Below, piece after piece: positions 47,762-56,923 of a DNA stretch of 64,000 nucleotides. The stretch is from positions 31,287 to 95,286 of the forward strand of contig NZ_JNAL01000014.1 of assembly GCF_000759955.1 (NCBI RefSeq), in the 5' to 3' direction. Position 1 is the stretch's first letter. The number at the start of each line of letters is the position of its first letter. This DNA is from Prochlorococcus marinus str. MIT 9201 (GTDB taxonomy: Bacteria; Cyanobacteriota; Cyanobacteriia; PCC-6307; Cyanobiaceae). The notes beneath the pieces are model-generated. The model searched no databases. It was not told the DNA's origin and was given only the letters and a program-made list of their open reading frames with translations. A program made the position numbers and the translations under genes.

Positions 47762-49330
47762 TTAAGGCCTGCATATTAAAGGTTTATAAAGATTTCCAGA
47801 GGTAAGATAATCTCCTAATTTGAGTGACAAAGCAATAACGGTTAAACCATGACCAATGCTTGGGCAACTTGGGAAAATACTTGCATCAGAAATATATAGA
47901 TTATCAATGTCATGACACTTCCCATTCTTATTAACAACTGAAGTTTTTGGGTCATTTCCCATTTTGCAAGTACCACAGGAATAGCCAACTATGCTTAGGG
48001 GTGCTAATCCTCTGGGGTGCGCAGGTGTTTGAGTTATTGAAACTGAAAGCGGATTATTTTCAATAACTTTTAAAGTATCGAGCCACCTATAAACAAGTCG
48101 ATCGTGTGCCTCAAGATTATTATGTATGTAATTAATTTTTACCCTATTATTTTGAATAGTTACGGCGTTTTCGGGATCAGGTAAGACTTCTGTCATGGCC
48201 CACCATGATATTGATCTTTTTGCTAAATTTTTTAATCCAAAGTCAGGTATAAATCTTGTTATTAAAGATAGTACTGGGGGAGATTCCGCAAAAAAAGCAT
48301 CTCTGAGTACACCTCCTCCAGTTTGAATATGACCTAATGGGAAATTAACATTCTTATCTCCAAAGTAAAAATCATTTAATCCTAAAGATTTTGGAAAATA
48401 TCCACTTGTGAGATTATTTGCTCTTTGAAGAATACAAGTCATTTGAATATTCATTAAATTTTTGCCAACCATATTTGAACTATTACCTAAACCATTAGGA
48501 TGCGATGATGATTTTGAATTCAATAAAATTATTGGAGTATTAATTGCTCCAGCTGCAAGAATAACTACATCTGAGGAGAAAAGCCATTTATCGCCATCTA
48601 TCTCTGCCTCAACGCCCTTAATTGATTTTCCGGAAGAGTTTACATCTAGTTTTAAAACTTTTGCGTTAGTTTTAATTTTAAGAAAATCTTGATTTGAATT
48701 ATAAATGCCATAAAGTTGAGAATCTCCTTTTTGAAACATTGCACAATTATCAAAATCAATATCTTGAGAATTTTCAGGCCAGCTGATAGGTAAATAATAA
48801 GGATTAAATCCTTCTTCTAATAAAATATTTTCAATTTCCTTAAATAGAGGTTCAATAGATTTTGGAGGTTTTATATATCCCTTCGATCTGTAAGGCTCTG
48901 TTTTATCTATGCCTTGACTACCTTTTACATTATAAATTTCTTCTGCTTTTCCATAAAAAGGTTCAAGTTCATCATATGATATGGGCCACGATGGCGAAGT
49001 ACCATCTTGTAAAACAAGTTCTTCAAAATCTTCAGTTCTCATCCTCTCTAAAACGGCACCCCAGATTTTGGTGTTTCCTCCTAACGCATATACTGTTTGA
49101 GGAGCAAAAGGATCTCCATCAGGGCCAAGCCAATTTTCCCCTTTGGGGTGATATCTTGTTTTTCTAAATAAATCAGTTCCTACAATATTTTGTTCTTCTA
49201 AAGGAAGTTGACCTCCCCTCTCTAGGACGAGAACCCATTTTCCCTCTCTTGATAATTGACGGGCTAAAGTCGCTCCACCTGCACCGCTTCCAATTATTAT
49301 GAAATCATAATGATGATCATCAATAATCAT
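47762..49330 (-). CDS. GMC-family oxidoreductase linked to the oxidase operon
   Basis: A 522-residue FAD enzyme. The N-terminus is IIIGSGAGGATLARQLSREGKWVLVLERGG, then LGGNTKIWGAVLERM. The C-terminus has SCGTCKMGNDPKTSVVNKNGKCHDIDNLYISDASIFPSCPSIGHGLTVIALS, the GMC His/Asn-type active-site region. It lies 46 bp downstream of ctaE on the same strand, so it is probably co-transcribed and might feed electrons from an alcohol into the quinone pool; that link is inference. Confidence 0.85.
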   Translation of the reverse strand: MIIDDHHYDFIIIGSGAGGATLARQLSREGKWVLVLERGGQLPLEEQNIVGTDLFRKTRYHPKGENWLGPDGDPFAPQTVYALGGNTKIWGAVLERMRTEDFEELVLQDGTSPSWPISYDELEPFYGKAEEIYNVKGSQGIDKTEPYRSKGYIKPPKSIEPLFKEIENILLEEGFNPYYLPISWPENSQDIDFDNCAMFQKGDSQLYGIYNSNQDFLKIKTNAKVLKLDVNSSGKSIKGVEAEIDGDKWLFSSDVVILAAGAINTPIILLNSKSSSHPNGLGNSSNMVGKNLMNIQMTCILQRANNLTSGYFPKSLGLNDFYFGDKNVNFPLGHIQTGGGVLRDAFFAESPPVLSLITRFIPDFGLKNLAKRSISWWAMTEVLPDPENAVTIQNNRVKINYIHNNLEAHDRLVYRWLDTLKVIENNPLSVSITQTPAHPRGLAPLSIVGYSCGTCKMGNDPKTSVVNKNGKCHDIDNLYISDASIFPSCPSIGHGLTVIALSLKLGDYLTSGNLYKPLICRP

Positions 49331-49376
49331 ATATTGAAAATTTTATAATTTTCATTTAAAAATAATAATACTAAAT

Positions 49377-49973
49377 TTATTGCCACAAATAAATAAGACC
49401 GAATAATAGAATCCAAATCACATCAACAAAATGCCAAAAAAGACTTACTGATTCAACACCCATCTCTCCGCCTTCATAATTATCTGGAAGAAATGATCTT
49501 AATAACATAAGCCCCATTAGCAATATCCCTGTAATTACGTGTAGGCCATGGAAACCAGTAAGTAAATAAAACATTCCTCCAAATGCCCCACTTTGTAAAC
49601 TGAAAGAGAGTTCAGACCACTCAACGTATTGACCATAAACAAAGTAACTTCCCATCAACATTGTTATGAACCAAATGATTCTGAAACCCCAAAGATTTTT
49701 CTTATGAAGAAATTTTTCTGCAAAGTAAATTACGAAACTTGAAGAAACTAAAATCACGGTATTTATAAGCGGCATTTTCACATCAATCCCATTGATCCCT
49801 TCGGGGTACCATACAGGTGCACTAATTTTAAGGACGCTGTAACCTACAAAAAAAGCAAAAAATATAATACTTTCTGAACATAAAAAAATAATAAATCCAG
49901 TTATATTATGACCGTCATGTTTTATATGACCTGGCTTATGATTTAAAGTTAAATCTTGGTTTTCTGTGAGCAT
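49377..49973 (-). CDS. ctaE: Heme-copper oxidase subunit III (ARTO-like)
   Basis: A 198-residue subunit III. It has five helices with the conserved FIIFLCSESIIFFAFFVGYSVL, QSGAFGGMFYLLTGFHGLHVITG and SLFWHFVDVIWILLFGLIYLW. The length is normal for bacterial five-helix CtaE. It starts three bases after ctaD. Confidence 0.92.
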   Translation of the reverse strand: MLTENQDLTLNHKPGHIKHDGHNITGFIIFLCSESIIFFAFFVGYSVLKISAPVWYPEGINGIDVKMPLINTVILVSSSFVIYFAEKFLHKKNLWGFRIIWFITMLMGSYFVYGQYVEWSELSFSLQSGAFGGMFYLLTGFHGLHVITGILLMGLMLLRSFLPDNYEGGEMGVESVSLFWHFVDVIWILLFGLIYLWQ

Positions 49974-49976
49974 TCT

Positions 49977-51680
49977 TTAATGTTTTTTGAGGGACTTTTC
50001 TATATAAAATTGTTCATCTTCAACAAATGGTTTATCTAGGCCATAGCAATATGGTTCATTTAAAACTGTTGGGATATCTTCTTCAAAATTTTCGTGAGGA
50101 GGTGGAGAGGGAAGTAGCCATTCTAAACCTATAGCTTTCCAAGGATTAGGAGGAGCTGATTTTCCTCTTACCCAAGAACTTACCATATTCAAGATAAAAG
50201 GAATAGAGGCAACGCCAAGAATAAAAGCTCCAATACTCGCTAGTACATTCCATATTGCAAATTCAGGATCATATGATGCAACTCTTCTAGGCATTCCCAA
50301 TAAACCAGCCCAATGAAGTGGTAACCAATTTAAAGTCGCTCCTATAAAAGTAAGAGCAAAATGAACTTTCCCTAAACCTTCATAAAACATCCTTCCTGTA
50401 AATTTTGGGAACCAGTGATAGATAGCTGCAAATATTCCAAAAGCAATGGTATTAAAAATAATATAGTGAAAATGAGCAACCACAAAATATGTATTTCCAA
50501 CATGTATATCTACTGGGACTGTTGCAAGCATTACTCCAGTAATACCTCCAAAGATAAAATTAAATAATCCCCCCAAACAAAAAAGCATCGGTGTAGTTAA
50601 TCTGATATTTCCGCCCCATAATGTAGCTATCCATGCAAATACTTTTACACCTGTGGGGACAGCGATGAGCATAGTAGTAAACATAAATAAATTTCTCATC
50701 CACATGGGTGTACCTGTATAAAACATATGATGAACCCAAACAACTAAAGAAAGAATAGTTATCCCAAAAGAAGCTACAGCAACAAATTTATATCCAAAAA
50801 GAGGTTTTCTTGAGTAAACAGGAAAAAGTTCAGAAAATATCCCAAAGACAGGGAGAACCATCACATAAACAGCAGGATGAGAATAAAACCAGAAAAAATG
50901 CTGAAATAAAACGGGGTCTCCTCCTCCCTCAATCCTGAAAAAACTTGTTCCAAAAGTTAGATCAAAAAATAACATTATCGCACCACCAGTTAAGGCAGGC
51001 AATCCAAGTAATTGCAATAATTGAGCAGCTAAGACAGTCCAAATAAAAATTGGCATTTTGAAAAAACCCATTCCTGGTGCACGCATTCTTATTATTGTGG
51101 TGACAAAGTTGACAGCTCCAATGATGGAAGAAATCCCAGATAATGAAATTGCTATTATCCATAACATTTCACCATTTATAATTTTCCCTAAAGGATTCTG
51201 AATACTTATAGGTGGATATGACCACCAACCTGAAGAAGCTGGCCCACCAGGAACAAAGAAACTTAAAAGAAGTATTATTGAGAAAACTGGTACTAGCCAA
51301 AATGCTAAAGCATTGAGTTTTGGGAAAGCCATATCTGGCGCTCCTATCATCGGGGGTACTAATAAATTTGTTAAACCACTCAAAATGGGGAAAAGGAACA
51401 AAAAAAGCATTATTGTTCCGTGCATTGTATAAAGACCGTTGTAAACGGTTGGATCAAAAAGATCTGATGGAGGTGTTATTAACTCTCCTCTAATCAACAT
51501 CGCTAAAAGACCACCTATTAATAAAAAAAATAGAGCTGTGACTATATATTGAATTCCAATTACTTTGGCATCTGTATTAAAACTAAAAAACCTTTTCCAA
51601 TCATTTGGCCCCTTTGGATAAGGGTTTTTACTCTTAACTAATCTTGGATCATAATTAACGATTGTCATTGCAGATTTCAA
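49977..51680 (-). CDS. ctaD: Heme-copper oxidase subunit I
   Basis: A 567-residue catalytic subunit with 12 helices. Heme ligands: His in YTMHGTIMLFLF and VVAHFHYIIF; CuB: QHFFWFYSHPAVYVMVLP (His and cross-linked Tyr) and VWVHHMFYTG. The helix VI motif is YSHPAVY, without the Glu of A1-type enzymes, which places it among A2-type oxidases. PTGVKVFAW keeps the K-channel Lys. It is intact. Overlaps ctaC by four bases. Confidence 0.95.
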   Translation of the reverse strand: MKSAMTIVNYDPRLVKSKNPYPKGPNDWKRFFSFNTDAKVIGIQYIVTALFFLLIGGLLAMLIRGELITPPSDLFDPTVYNGLYTMHGTIMLFLFLFPILSGLTNLLVPPMIGAPDMAFPKLNALAFWLVPVFSIILLLSFFVPGGPASSGWWSYPPISIQNPLGKIINGEMLWIIAISLSGISSIIGAVNFVTTIIRMRAPGMGFFKMPIFIWTVLAAQLLQLLGLPALTGGAIMLFFDLTFGTSFFRIEGGGDPVLFQHFFWFYSHPAVYVMVLPVFGIFSELFPVYSRKPLFGYKFVAVASFGITILSLVVWVHHMFYTGTPMWMRNLFMFTTMLIAVPTGVKVFAWIATLWGGNIRLTTPMLFCLGGLFNFIFGGITGVMLATVPVDIHVGNTYFVVAHFHYIIFNTIAFGIFAAIYHWFPKFTGRMFYEGLGKVHFALTFIGATLNWLPLHWAGLLGMPRRVASYDPEFAIWNVLASIGAFILGVASIPFILNMVSSWVRGKSAPPNPWKAIGLEWLLPSPPPHENFEEDIPTVLNEPYCYGLDKPFVEDEQFYIEKSLKKH

Positions 51681-52612
51681 CTATCATGAGGCCGTGATTC
51701 AATGCCGGCATCATTAACTTTTGGATCAGGAGCGGGTTTTACTGTTGCCCAACCTCTATTACCATTTCTTAGCCTTTTCTGGTACAAATTGCCAGCAGGA
51801 TTTAATCCATTTTGAAGTTCTTTTTTTACAGTCTCTTTAATCCATTTGTAAAAAATTTCTTCAGACTCTACGATTACATTTGTTTGGTTTTCTGAGAAAT
51901 ATGCGCCACTAAACATTGCATCTCTTAATCTAAATACTCCCTCTTTAGTTGGTGTTAGAGAATATGTAATTACACTTCCAGGAATAATATCTTGCTTTAA
52001 TCTAAATGCTGGGACATAGAAGCTATGAATAACATCTTCTGTTATTAATCTAAAATTTGATTTTTTATCAACTGGCAAATGTAATTCAGAACTATGTATT
52101 CCATTTGGATAAACGAACTCCCAGTTCCATTGCCTCGAAATCACATCAATTGGTCCATAATCAAAAACTTTTTTTTCCTCAACGAAAGGGACTTCTGCTC
52201 CGTAATCATATTTTATTTTTGAACCTAAGTTTTCAAGTTTATAATTAACCCTCGTTGAGTATGTTGATATTCCCAAAACTAAAAGAAGAGGAACTATTGT
52301 CCAAATAATTTCAAGTTTTAGATTGCCCTCTAGAGGTTCTCCATTACTTTCATCATACTTGGGGGCTCTATTGAAAACTAAAATCCAAGCCATTGTCCCT
52401 GTACATCCTAGAAAGATAAAAGTACCAATAGTAGTTTCAAACGCAAAAAGATTATCTACATAATGTGAAGCTTCTGAAGCTTGTATTGGTAACCAACTAT
52501 AGGACCAATATCCCATTAAGAGACTTAATCCGATGTTTAGTATTACTGCAATAATTATTATATAAGTTTTTGAAAAACCACTTTTCTTTATTCTTCTTAT
52601 TTTAGTATTCAT
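51677..52612 (-). CDS. ctaC: Oxidase subunit II lacking the CuA site (ARTO-type CtaC)
   Basis: A 311-residue subunit II with two N-terminal helices and a periplasmic cupredoxin domain. The first CuA histidine position is kept (IHSFYVPAFRLKQDIIPG). The loop that normally reads C-S-x-x-C-G-x-x-H-x-x-M is RDAMFSGAYFSENQTNV, with no Cys. It therefore cannot bind CuA and should not take electrons from cytochrome c; quinol is the likely donor, as proposed for cyanobacterial ARTO. Overlaps its neighbours as ATGA. Confidence 0.88.
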   Translation of the reverse strand: MNTKIRRIKKSGFSKTYIIIIAVILNIGLSLLMGYWSYSWLPIQASEASHYVDNLFAFETTIGTFIFLGCTGTMAWILVFNRAPKYDESNGEPLEGNLKLEIIWTIVPLLLVLGISTYSTRVNYKLENLGSKIKYDYGAEVPFVEEKKVFDYGPIDVISRQWNWEFVYPNGIHSSELHLPVDKKSNFRLITEDVIHSFYVPAFRLKQDIIPGSVITYSLTPTKEGVFRLRDAMFSGAYFSENQTNVIVESEEIFYKWIKETVKKELQNGLNPAGNLYQKRLRNGNRGWATVKPAPDPKVNDAGIESRPHDS

Positions 52613-53286
52613 TGGAATATTTGATTAAGATCTTCTCCTCTTACAAGAAGTTGATCAGCTGTAATATGAACTCCAAAGTCGCTTGCAAGCCATGCTCCAA
52701 GACTTCCATGGAGGCCCATAATAACTAAGATTACGGAACCTAAAAATATATATGACCAAGAGACTTGTCTTCCAAAATCTTTTCTAAAAACAAATCTTTG
52801 ATAACCTCTCCATATAGTCATTGAAATCATTATAAATAAAATAGCTACTCCTCCAACAGCATGCCAAAGCATAGTAGAAATAGCACTTTGTCCTAAAATA
52901 CTTTTCACTTCAGGTATGGGAACTGCAAGTAACATTTCAAAAAAACCAGTTGCAACCGTAAAGAAAGTTATAAACGAGGCGGCAAGAACGTTATACCAAC
53001 CAACATCATGAAATCCCACTCTTGTTACAGGAAAAGCAAAAAATCTTAGAATTCTTTTTTCAAAAGGATAAAAAGCTCCTGCGATATCAAAGAATATTCC
53101 AATAGCAAATAAACCTATAGTTAAATGAACAAGATTTGGATGTAATGGAATTTTATAAGGCAAATCATTCGGCCCTAATTTGTCTGATATTTCGCTAATT
53201 GGTGATTTTATTAAAAGACAGAAAAGGTAGTTAAAACATTTCAAACTACTTAATTCAGAAGAAAAATTATGATTAAAAATTATCAT
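52609..53286 (-). CDS. DUF2231 membrane protein (second in oxidase operon)
   Basis: A 225-residue protein with four helices; PYKIPLHPNLVHLTIGLFAIGIFFDIAGAF is the DUF2231 entry motif (HPxxVH) and MLWHAVGGVAILFIMISMTIWRGY and VLVIMGLHGSLGAWL follow. The conserved His could bind heme or quinone. The first 40 residues are unlike the family, so a later start is possible. Overlaps ctaC. Confidence 0.8.
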   Translation of the reverse strand: MIIFNHNFSSELSSLKCFNYLFCLLIKSPISEISDKLGPNDLPYKIPLHPNLVHLTIGLFAIGIFFDIAGAFYPFEKRILRFFAFPVTRVGFHDVGWYNVLAASFITFFTVATGFFEMLLAVPIPEVKSILGQSAISTMLWHAVGGVAILFIMISMTIWRGYQRFVFRKDFGRQVSWSYIFLGSVILVIMGLHGSLGAWLASDFGVHITADQLLVRGEDLNQIFQ

Positions 53287-53813
53287 AATAATCCATCCCT
53301 AACAGCTTGAACGACGGGGACTGTGTGCAATCCATAAATCCAAACCAACATATCCCCCAAATAAACTTGCGTACAAACTAAGAGTGCTAAAACAATATCT
53401 ATAAAAACAAACCCTTTTGATAGAACTTGAGGGTTACTTTGTCTTGATACATATCGCCACCCTGTGATAACCGAAAGTACCCCAGCTAATGACCATCCAA
53501 TGGTGCTGTGGTAGTTCAAAACATCTCTAGATATTCCATATGGATTACTTAGCCCTGCTTCAATTTGACCAAATACAATAGCAATAAAAATAGCAATCGT
53601 AGCAACGGTTAAATTTAAAAAACTTACTTCAAATAAATTAGGTTTTTTGAAAATTATCCCAACAAAATCAAAGAAAACAGCACCTAAAGCCATCGCAATT
53701 ACAAAATGAACTACAATAGGATGAATGACATCAATCCAAGGGAGATTTTTTTCGTTCAAGGCTGGAAGCAAACTTGAAAATAATGCAATTGTATTGATCA
53801 ATATATTGCCCAT
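53283..53813 (-). CDS. DUF2231 membrane protein (first in oxidase operon)
   Basis: A 176-residue paralog: IDVIHPIVVHFVIAMALGAVFFDFVGII, then LNYHSTIGWSLAGVLSVITGWRYV and a C-terminal helix. It starts the operon and its stop overlaps the next ATG. Together the two DUF2231 proteins may form a membrane electron carrier serving the oxidase, but this is inference from the cluster. Confidence 0.82.
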   Translation of the reverse strand: MGNILINTIALFSSLLPALNEKNLPWIDVIHPIVVHFVIAMALGAVFFDFVGIIFKKPNLFEVSFLNLTVATIAIFIAIVFGQIEAGLSNPYGISRDVLNYHSTIGWSLAGVLSVITGWRYVSRQSNPQVLSKGFVFIDIVLALLVCTQVYLGDMLVWIYGLHTVPVVQAVRDGLL

Positions 53814-54181
53814 AAAATCTAATATTGAAGGCTCATATTTGAAATTTATTTTCTATAGAAAATAGCTTCTTTTTCAAATTTATATGTAAATTTTTAGATA
53901 AGCAATAATTTTCGAAACCTTTTTATGTATTAAATTGCATGCAGAAAATATAACTTTATTTGAAAATCTTTTTTGCACTCAGATATATATCATTTATCTA
54001 CTAAAAGATTTTTTATTAATAAAACAAAAAATAATTATATATTGTCTAATAATATAAAAAGGATCCAAAATTTATCAACAAATAAAAATTTTTTATCAGT
54101 TAAATATTACATCCTTTTGATAACTTGATTACAACACCATTTTTACTAAATTTATTAATTTAATAAATATACTTCGAAATA
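53814..54181. other. Divergent intergenic region at the oxidase operon
   Basis: 368 bp, extremely AT-rich, without an ORF of note. It holds the promoter of the leftward oxidase operon and the leader of the small gene at 54182. No hairpin or repeat stands out. Confidence 0.4.
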
Positions 54182-54391
54182 TTGGAAATTATTATTGTTG
54201 GAATTGGTTTATTAATTGGTTTGATCCTTAGTTGGGTTATGAATTTACCAGGAGGAGATATTTTTATATGGATTTTCTGTCTTTTTCTTGGATTAAAGGT
54301 TGGAGAAATAATCCTCTCAGATGAAGATAAAGATGATGATGATGATGATCTAGGTGGAGGAATTTTAATCCCAGATTTTCAAGGAATATGA
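54182..54391 (+). CDS. Small membrane protein with acidic tail (69 aa)
   Basis: TTG start. Two helices (IIIVGIGLLIGLILSWVMNL and IFIWIFCLFLGLKVGEII) precede a run of seven Asp/Glu (SDEDKDDDDDDLGGG) and a hydrophobic end. It may bind cations. Family unknown. Confidence 0.5.
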   Translation: MEIIIVGIGLLIGLILSWVMNLPGGDIFIWIFCLFLGLKVGEIILSDEDKDDDDDDLGGGILIPDFQGI

Positions 54392-54550
54392 TTTTGGATG
54401 AGGGGCTACTTATATATGACAAAGAATTCATGTCAATATAAAAGAAATAATAAAAATAGTTAGTTAAAATCTTTAAAACCTGAATAAAATATTTATTTTT
54501 AAATGTTATTAGTTATTTTTGCTATGAAATAAATAGAGTCAAATTTAATT

Positions 54551-54727
54551 ATGAAAGCAAAAAAACTTAATGCAAAAACATTAAATTTTGATAATGTATC
54601 AAAAGATAAGATAATTTTTTTAGTTGTTTCAGGGTTGATTATTTTCTTTGCGAAAGCTGCTTATGATCTATATCTTCATAATCCTGCTTTTCATATGTTT
54701 ATACAAAGTAAAGGAATATTTTTATAA
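54551..54727 (+). CDS. One-helix hypothetical protein (58 aa)
   Basis: ATG start. A basic N-terminus (MKAKKLNAKTLNFDNVSKDK), one helix (IIFLVVSGLIIFFAKAAYDLYL) and a short tail. Its composition is that of a small thylakoid-type protein. Confidence 0.5.
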   Translation: MKAKKLNAKTLNFDNVSKDKIIFLVVSGLIIFFAKAAYDLYLHNPAFHMFIQSKGIFL

Positions 54728-55043
54728 ATAAAAAATTTAAAAAAATTTATTCAAATCAAGTTTTTTAATATTTTATTAGCTAAAAATTTTCTATTTTAAT
54801 ATCATTTTATGTAGATGATTTTTTAGTACCTACATTAGATTTTGCCCAAACTTTTTTGACTATAGATTTATAATCTATGAAGTTTGAGACAATGGAAAGT
54901 AAGGCTTTTAATTAATTGCATTTGAGAAGCTTCGACTAATTATTAACATTATAAAATTTTGTTCATTAAGCATTATCAAATAATTATTTATAAGTAATTT
55001 TTAAAAGTAAATGATGTATTTTTAGCTATTTATTATGTAAAAG
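54728..55043. other. Non-coding AT-rich stretch
   Basis: 316 bp without a supported gene or hairpin. Only very short frames occur. Confidence 0.4.
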
Positions 55044-55229
55044 TTGTCCTTGACTCTTTTAGGAAATATTTTTATTGTCCTCATATGCATTCTTTATATT
55101 AAACAAATGTATCTCTTTGCAGTCTTGGGCTTTTTTGCTGCCTTTATTGCTTTTATGAAATTAGGATCCAATGATTTTGGTATTTCATCAAGTAAATCTC
55201 AATTAAAAGATCAAAAAACTTCTAAGTAA
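55044..55229 (+). CDS. Small membrane protein (61 aa)
   Basis: TTG start. Two short helices (TLLGNIFIVLICILYI and YLFAVLGFFAAFIAFMKLG) and a Ser/Lys-rich end. It is followed 17 bp later by another tiny protein with a shared NDFG motif near its end. Confidence 0.45.
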   Translation: MSLTLLGNIFIVLICILYIKQMYLFAVLGFFAAFIAFMKLGSNDFGISSSKSQLKDQKTSK

Positions 55230-55246
55230 AAAATTATCATTTTATT

Positions 55247-55348
55247 ATGGAAACTCTTTCTATTTTAAGCTTTTTTTTATTGGTAATTACTTTCTTTGTT
55301 AGAGGTAAAAATGATTTTGGTCTAAAACCTAAACCAAAAAAGGATTAA
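55247..55348 (+). CDS. Tiny membrane protein (33 aa)
   Basis: ATG start. One helix (LSILSFFLLVITFFV) and a basic tail (RGKNDFGLKPKPKKD). The NDFG motif also occurs in the preceding 61-aa protein. Confidence 0.4.
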   Translation: METLSILSFFLLVITFFVRGKNDFGLKPKPKKD

Positions 55349-55419
55349 TTATTTTTGAACTATCTTTTAGCAAGTCATCCAAATATAAATTAAGTTTTTT
55401 AATTTTTTAAATATCATTT

Positions 55420-55554
55420 ATGAAATCATCAGAAGGATCCAATACACTAAGAAAAAAACTACAAAATAGTATTTTTAAATTTATTCTTATCTCAATAGGT
55501 ATATCTGTAGTTATATTTTCTTATCAAAAAGACGGATTCTTTTTTGGGATTTAA
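55420..55554 (+). CDS. Tiny membrane protein (44 aa)
   Basis: ATG start. A basic N-terminus (SSEGSNTLRKKLQ), one helix (FKFILISIGISVVIFSY) and a short aromatic end. It is the third in a row of tiny membrane genes. Confidence 0.4.
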   Translation: MKSSEGSNTLRKKLQNSIFKFILISIGISVVIFSYQKDGFFFGI

Positions 55555-55929
55555 TAACTTATAGTCTCTTATTAAATATGGAGAAATGTTATTCTAATTG
55601 CTTAAATTTTAGAGGGTCTTAAATTCTTAGATAATTAATTCCTCCCCCTCAGTTTAAAGCGGATTATTACCACTAATAACTAACCCGTAATAAACGAGAA
55701 CTCCAAGTAAAAGAAGAATAAACGCTATTTTGTTTGAGCTGTCTGAAATAATAAAAAAGTAATTTTAAACATTTTATATCAGGTAAAAAAAAATTTTTTA
55801 TCTTTTGTATATTTATTATGTCTCAACTGCTACAGACAATAATAATTTTTAAATCCCTAACTCATAACTTATTTACTTTAAAATTCTTTTATAAATCATT
55901 AAAGTCTGATGTAATTATTTATTTTTAAT
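55555..55929. other. Intergenic stretch with one unstarted minus-strand frame
   Basis: 375 bp. On the minus strand from about 55750 to 55654 a frame reads SDSSNKIAFILLLLGVLVYYGLVISGNNPL, a good one-helix peptide, but only ATT is available as start. It could be a real tiny gene with a rare start or a remnant. Nothing else is seen. Confidence 0.35.
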
Positions 55930-56217
55930 ATGGTTGCAGCTAATAGCGATCCTACACTCCTTTTTGTATTAGGAAGCATTGGTTTATTATTATTTGGTGC
56001 GATTGGTTATGGTATTTACACTACTATAGGACCTAAATCCGGCGAATTAAGAGATACTATTAAAGAACATGCAAGGATGCATGAGCTTGGAATTGCTCAT
56101 GGACATAATAAAGGCGAAGCAAATCATACTCATTTAAAAGAAGTCCTAAAAAAGGAAAATAAAACTTCTACTGTTAATAAAGTCATAAATGAAAATCAGT
56201 CCAAAAGTATCAACTGA
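55930..56217 (+). CDS. PsbN-like one-helix protein with His-rich tail
   Basis: A 95-residue protein. LFVLGSIGLLLFGAIGYGIYTTIGPKSGELRDTIKEH closely follows PsbN (helix, then GYxIYxxFGPPSxELRDPFEEH). PsbN helps photosystem II assembly. Here the sequence goes on for about 45 residues with His repeats (HARMHELGIAHGHNKGEANHTHLK), absent from true PsbN of about 45 aa. It is therefore a paralog or extended form, and a metal-binding role is possible. Confidence 0.6.
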   Translation: MVAANSDPTLLFVLGSIGLLLFGAIGYGIYTTIGPKSGELRDTIKEHARMHELGIAHGHNKGEANHTHLKEVLKKENKTSTVNKVINENQSKSIN

Positions 56218-56328
56218 AAATCATTATTAAAAGCTTAGTAATTCAAAAAAGTAGAATGCTCATCCTTGTAAGCAGGATTGAATTATGGAGCTTATGAAAT
56301 TTATCTTTTTTTTTCTTAATCAATTTTT

Positions 56329-56527
56329 TTAGTTTCCCTCCTCACCAAAATTATAAAATGGAGTGGCATCTTGAATTTTAATATTTACCCCCTCGATTTT
56401 GCTCTTAGAAACTTCTTTTAATTCTTTACTAGTAAATTGAAATCCATAGTGTGAAGCTATTAAGGCGATTTCATTAGCAGTAGCTGCACTTGAAACTTCA
56501 TCGAGAAAAGTTTTATTTGTTTTTCAT
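56329..56527 (-). pseudogene. Nif11-type peptide gene with frameshifted start
   Basis: FLDEVSSAATANEIALIASHYGFQFTSKELKEVS matches the Nif11 leader domain found in natural-product precursor peptides. The only ATG (56527) overlaps the upstream gene stop as ATGA, but reads ATG AAA AAC AAA TAA. Removing the T of that stop restores MKNKKTFLDEVSS. Either a 1-bp insertion broke it, or translation starts otherwise. The remaining frame runs to TAA at 56329. Confidence 0.55.
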
Positions 56528-56919
56528 AAAATTCTTACACCTTCCAAATACGCTAAAATGTTGTTCTGGTTTGTGTACTTAAAAAAGAAAAATAGTAGAG
56601 TCTTTGCATATCTAAAGATTTCGTAAAATGCTATTGGTAAATAAATAAACAATGCAAAGTTTAAAAATAAAAAATAAATTTTTTTTATCTGCTTTCTCCT
56701 AATAATTAAATTGATTATTAATATAACTACGCTTGAGTTTAAAATAATATTAAAAGAAGATCCTGCAATTATATTTATTTTGCTACTACCAAATAATAGA
56801 TTTAAATTTTTACCTATAAATAAAAGTATGTAACAGGATACTGTTGATTGGAGTGATGATAAAATTTTGAATCCAAATATGCTTTTTTGCGGAAAATCTA
56901 ACTTAGAAATGAATTTCAT
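56524..56919 (-). CDS. Four-helix membrane hypothetical protein
   Basis: A 131-residue protein with three or four helices, Lys/Phe-rich. It lies five bases after the 89-aa gene and overlaps the Nif11-type ORF by four bases, so the three are one leftward operon. Family unknown. Confidence 0.55.
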   Translation of the reverse strand: MKFISKLDFPQKSIFGFKILSSLQSTVSCYILLFIGKNLNLLFGSSKINIIAGSSFNIILNSSVVILIINLIIRRKQIKKIYFLFLNFALFIYLPIAFYEIFRYAKTLLFFFFKYTNQNNILAYLEGVRIL

Positions 56920-56923
56920 TTAT

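Noticed and set aside
51677..52612. Ordinary cytochrome c oxidase subunit II
   Set aside because: The CuA loop has no Cys, His or Met ligands, so the usual annotation would mislead.
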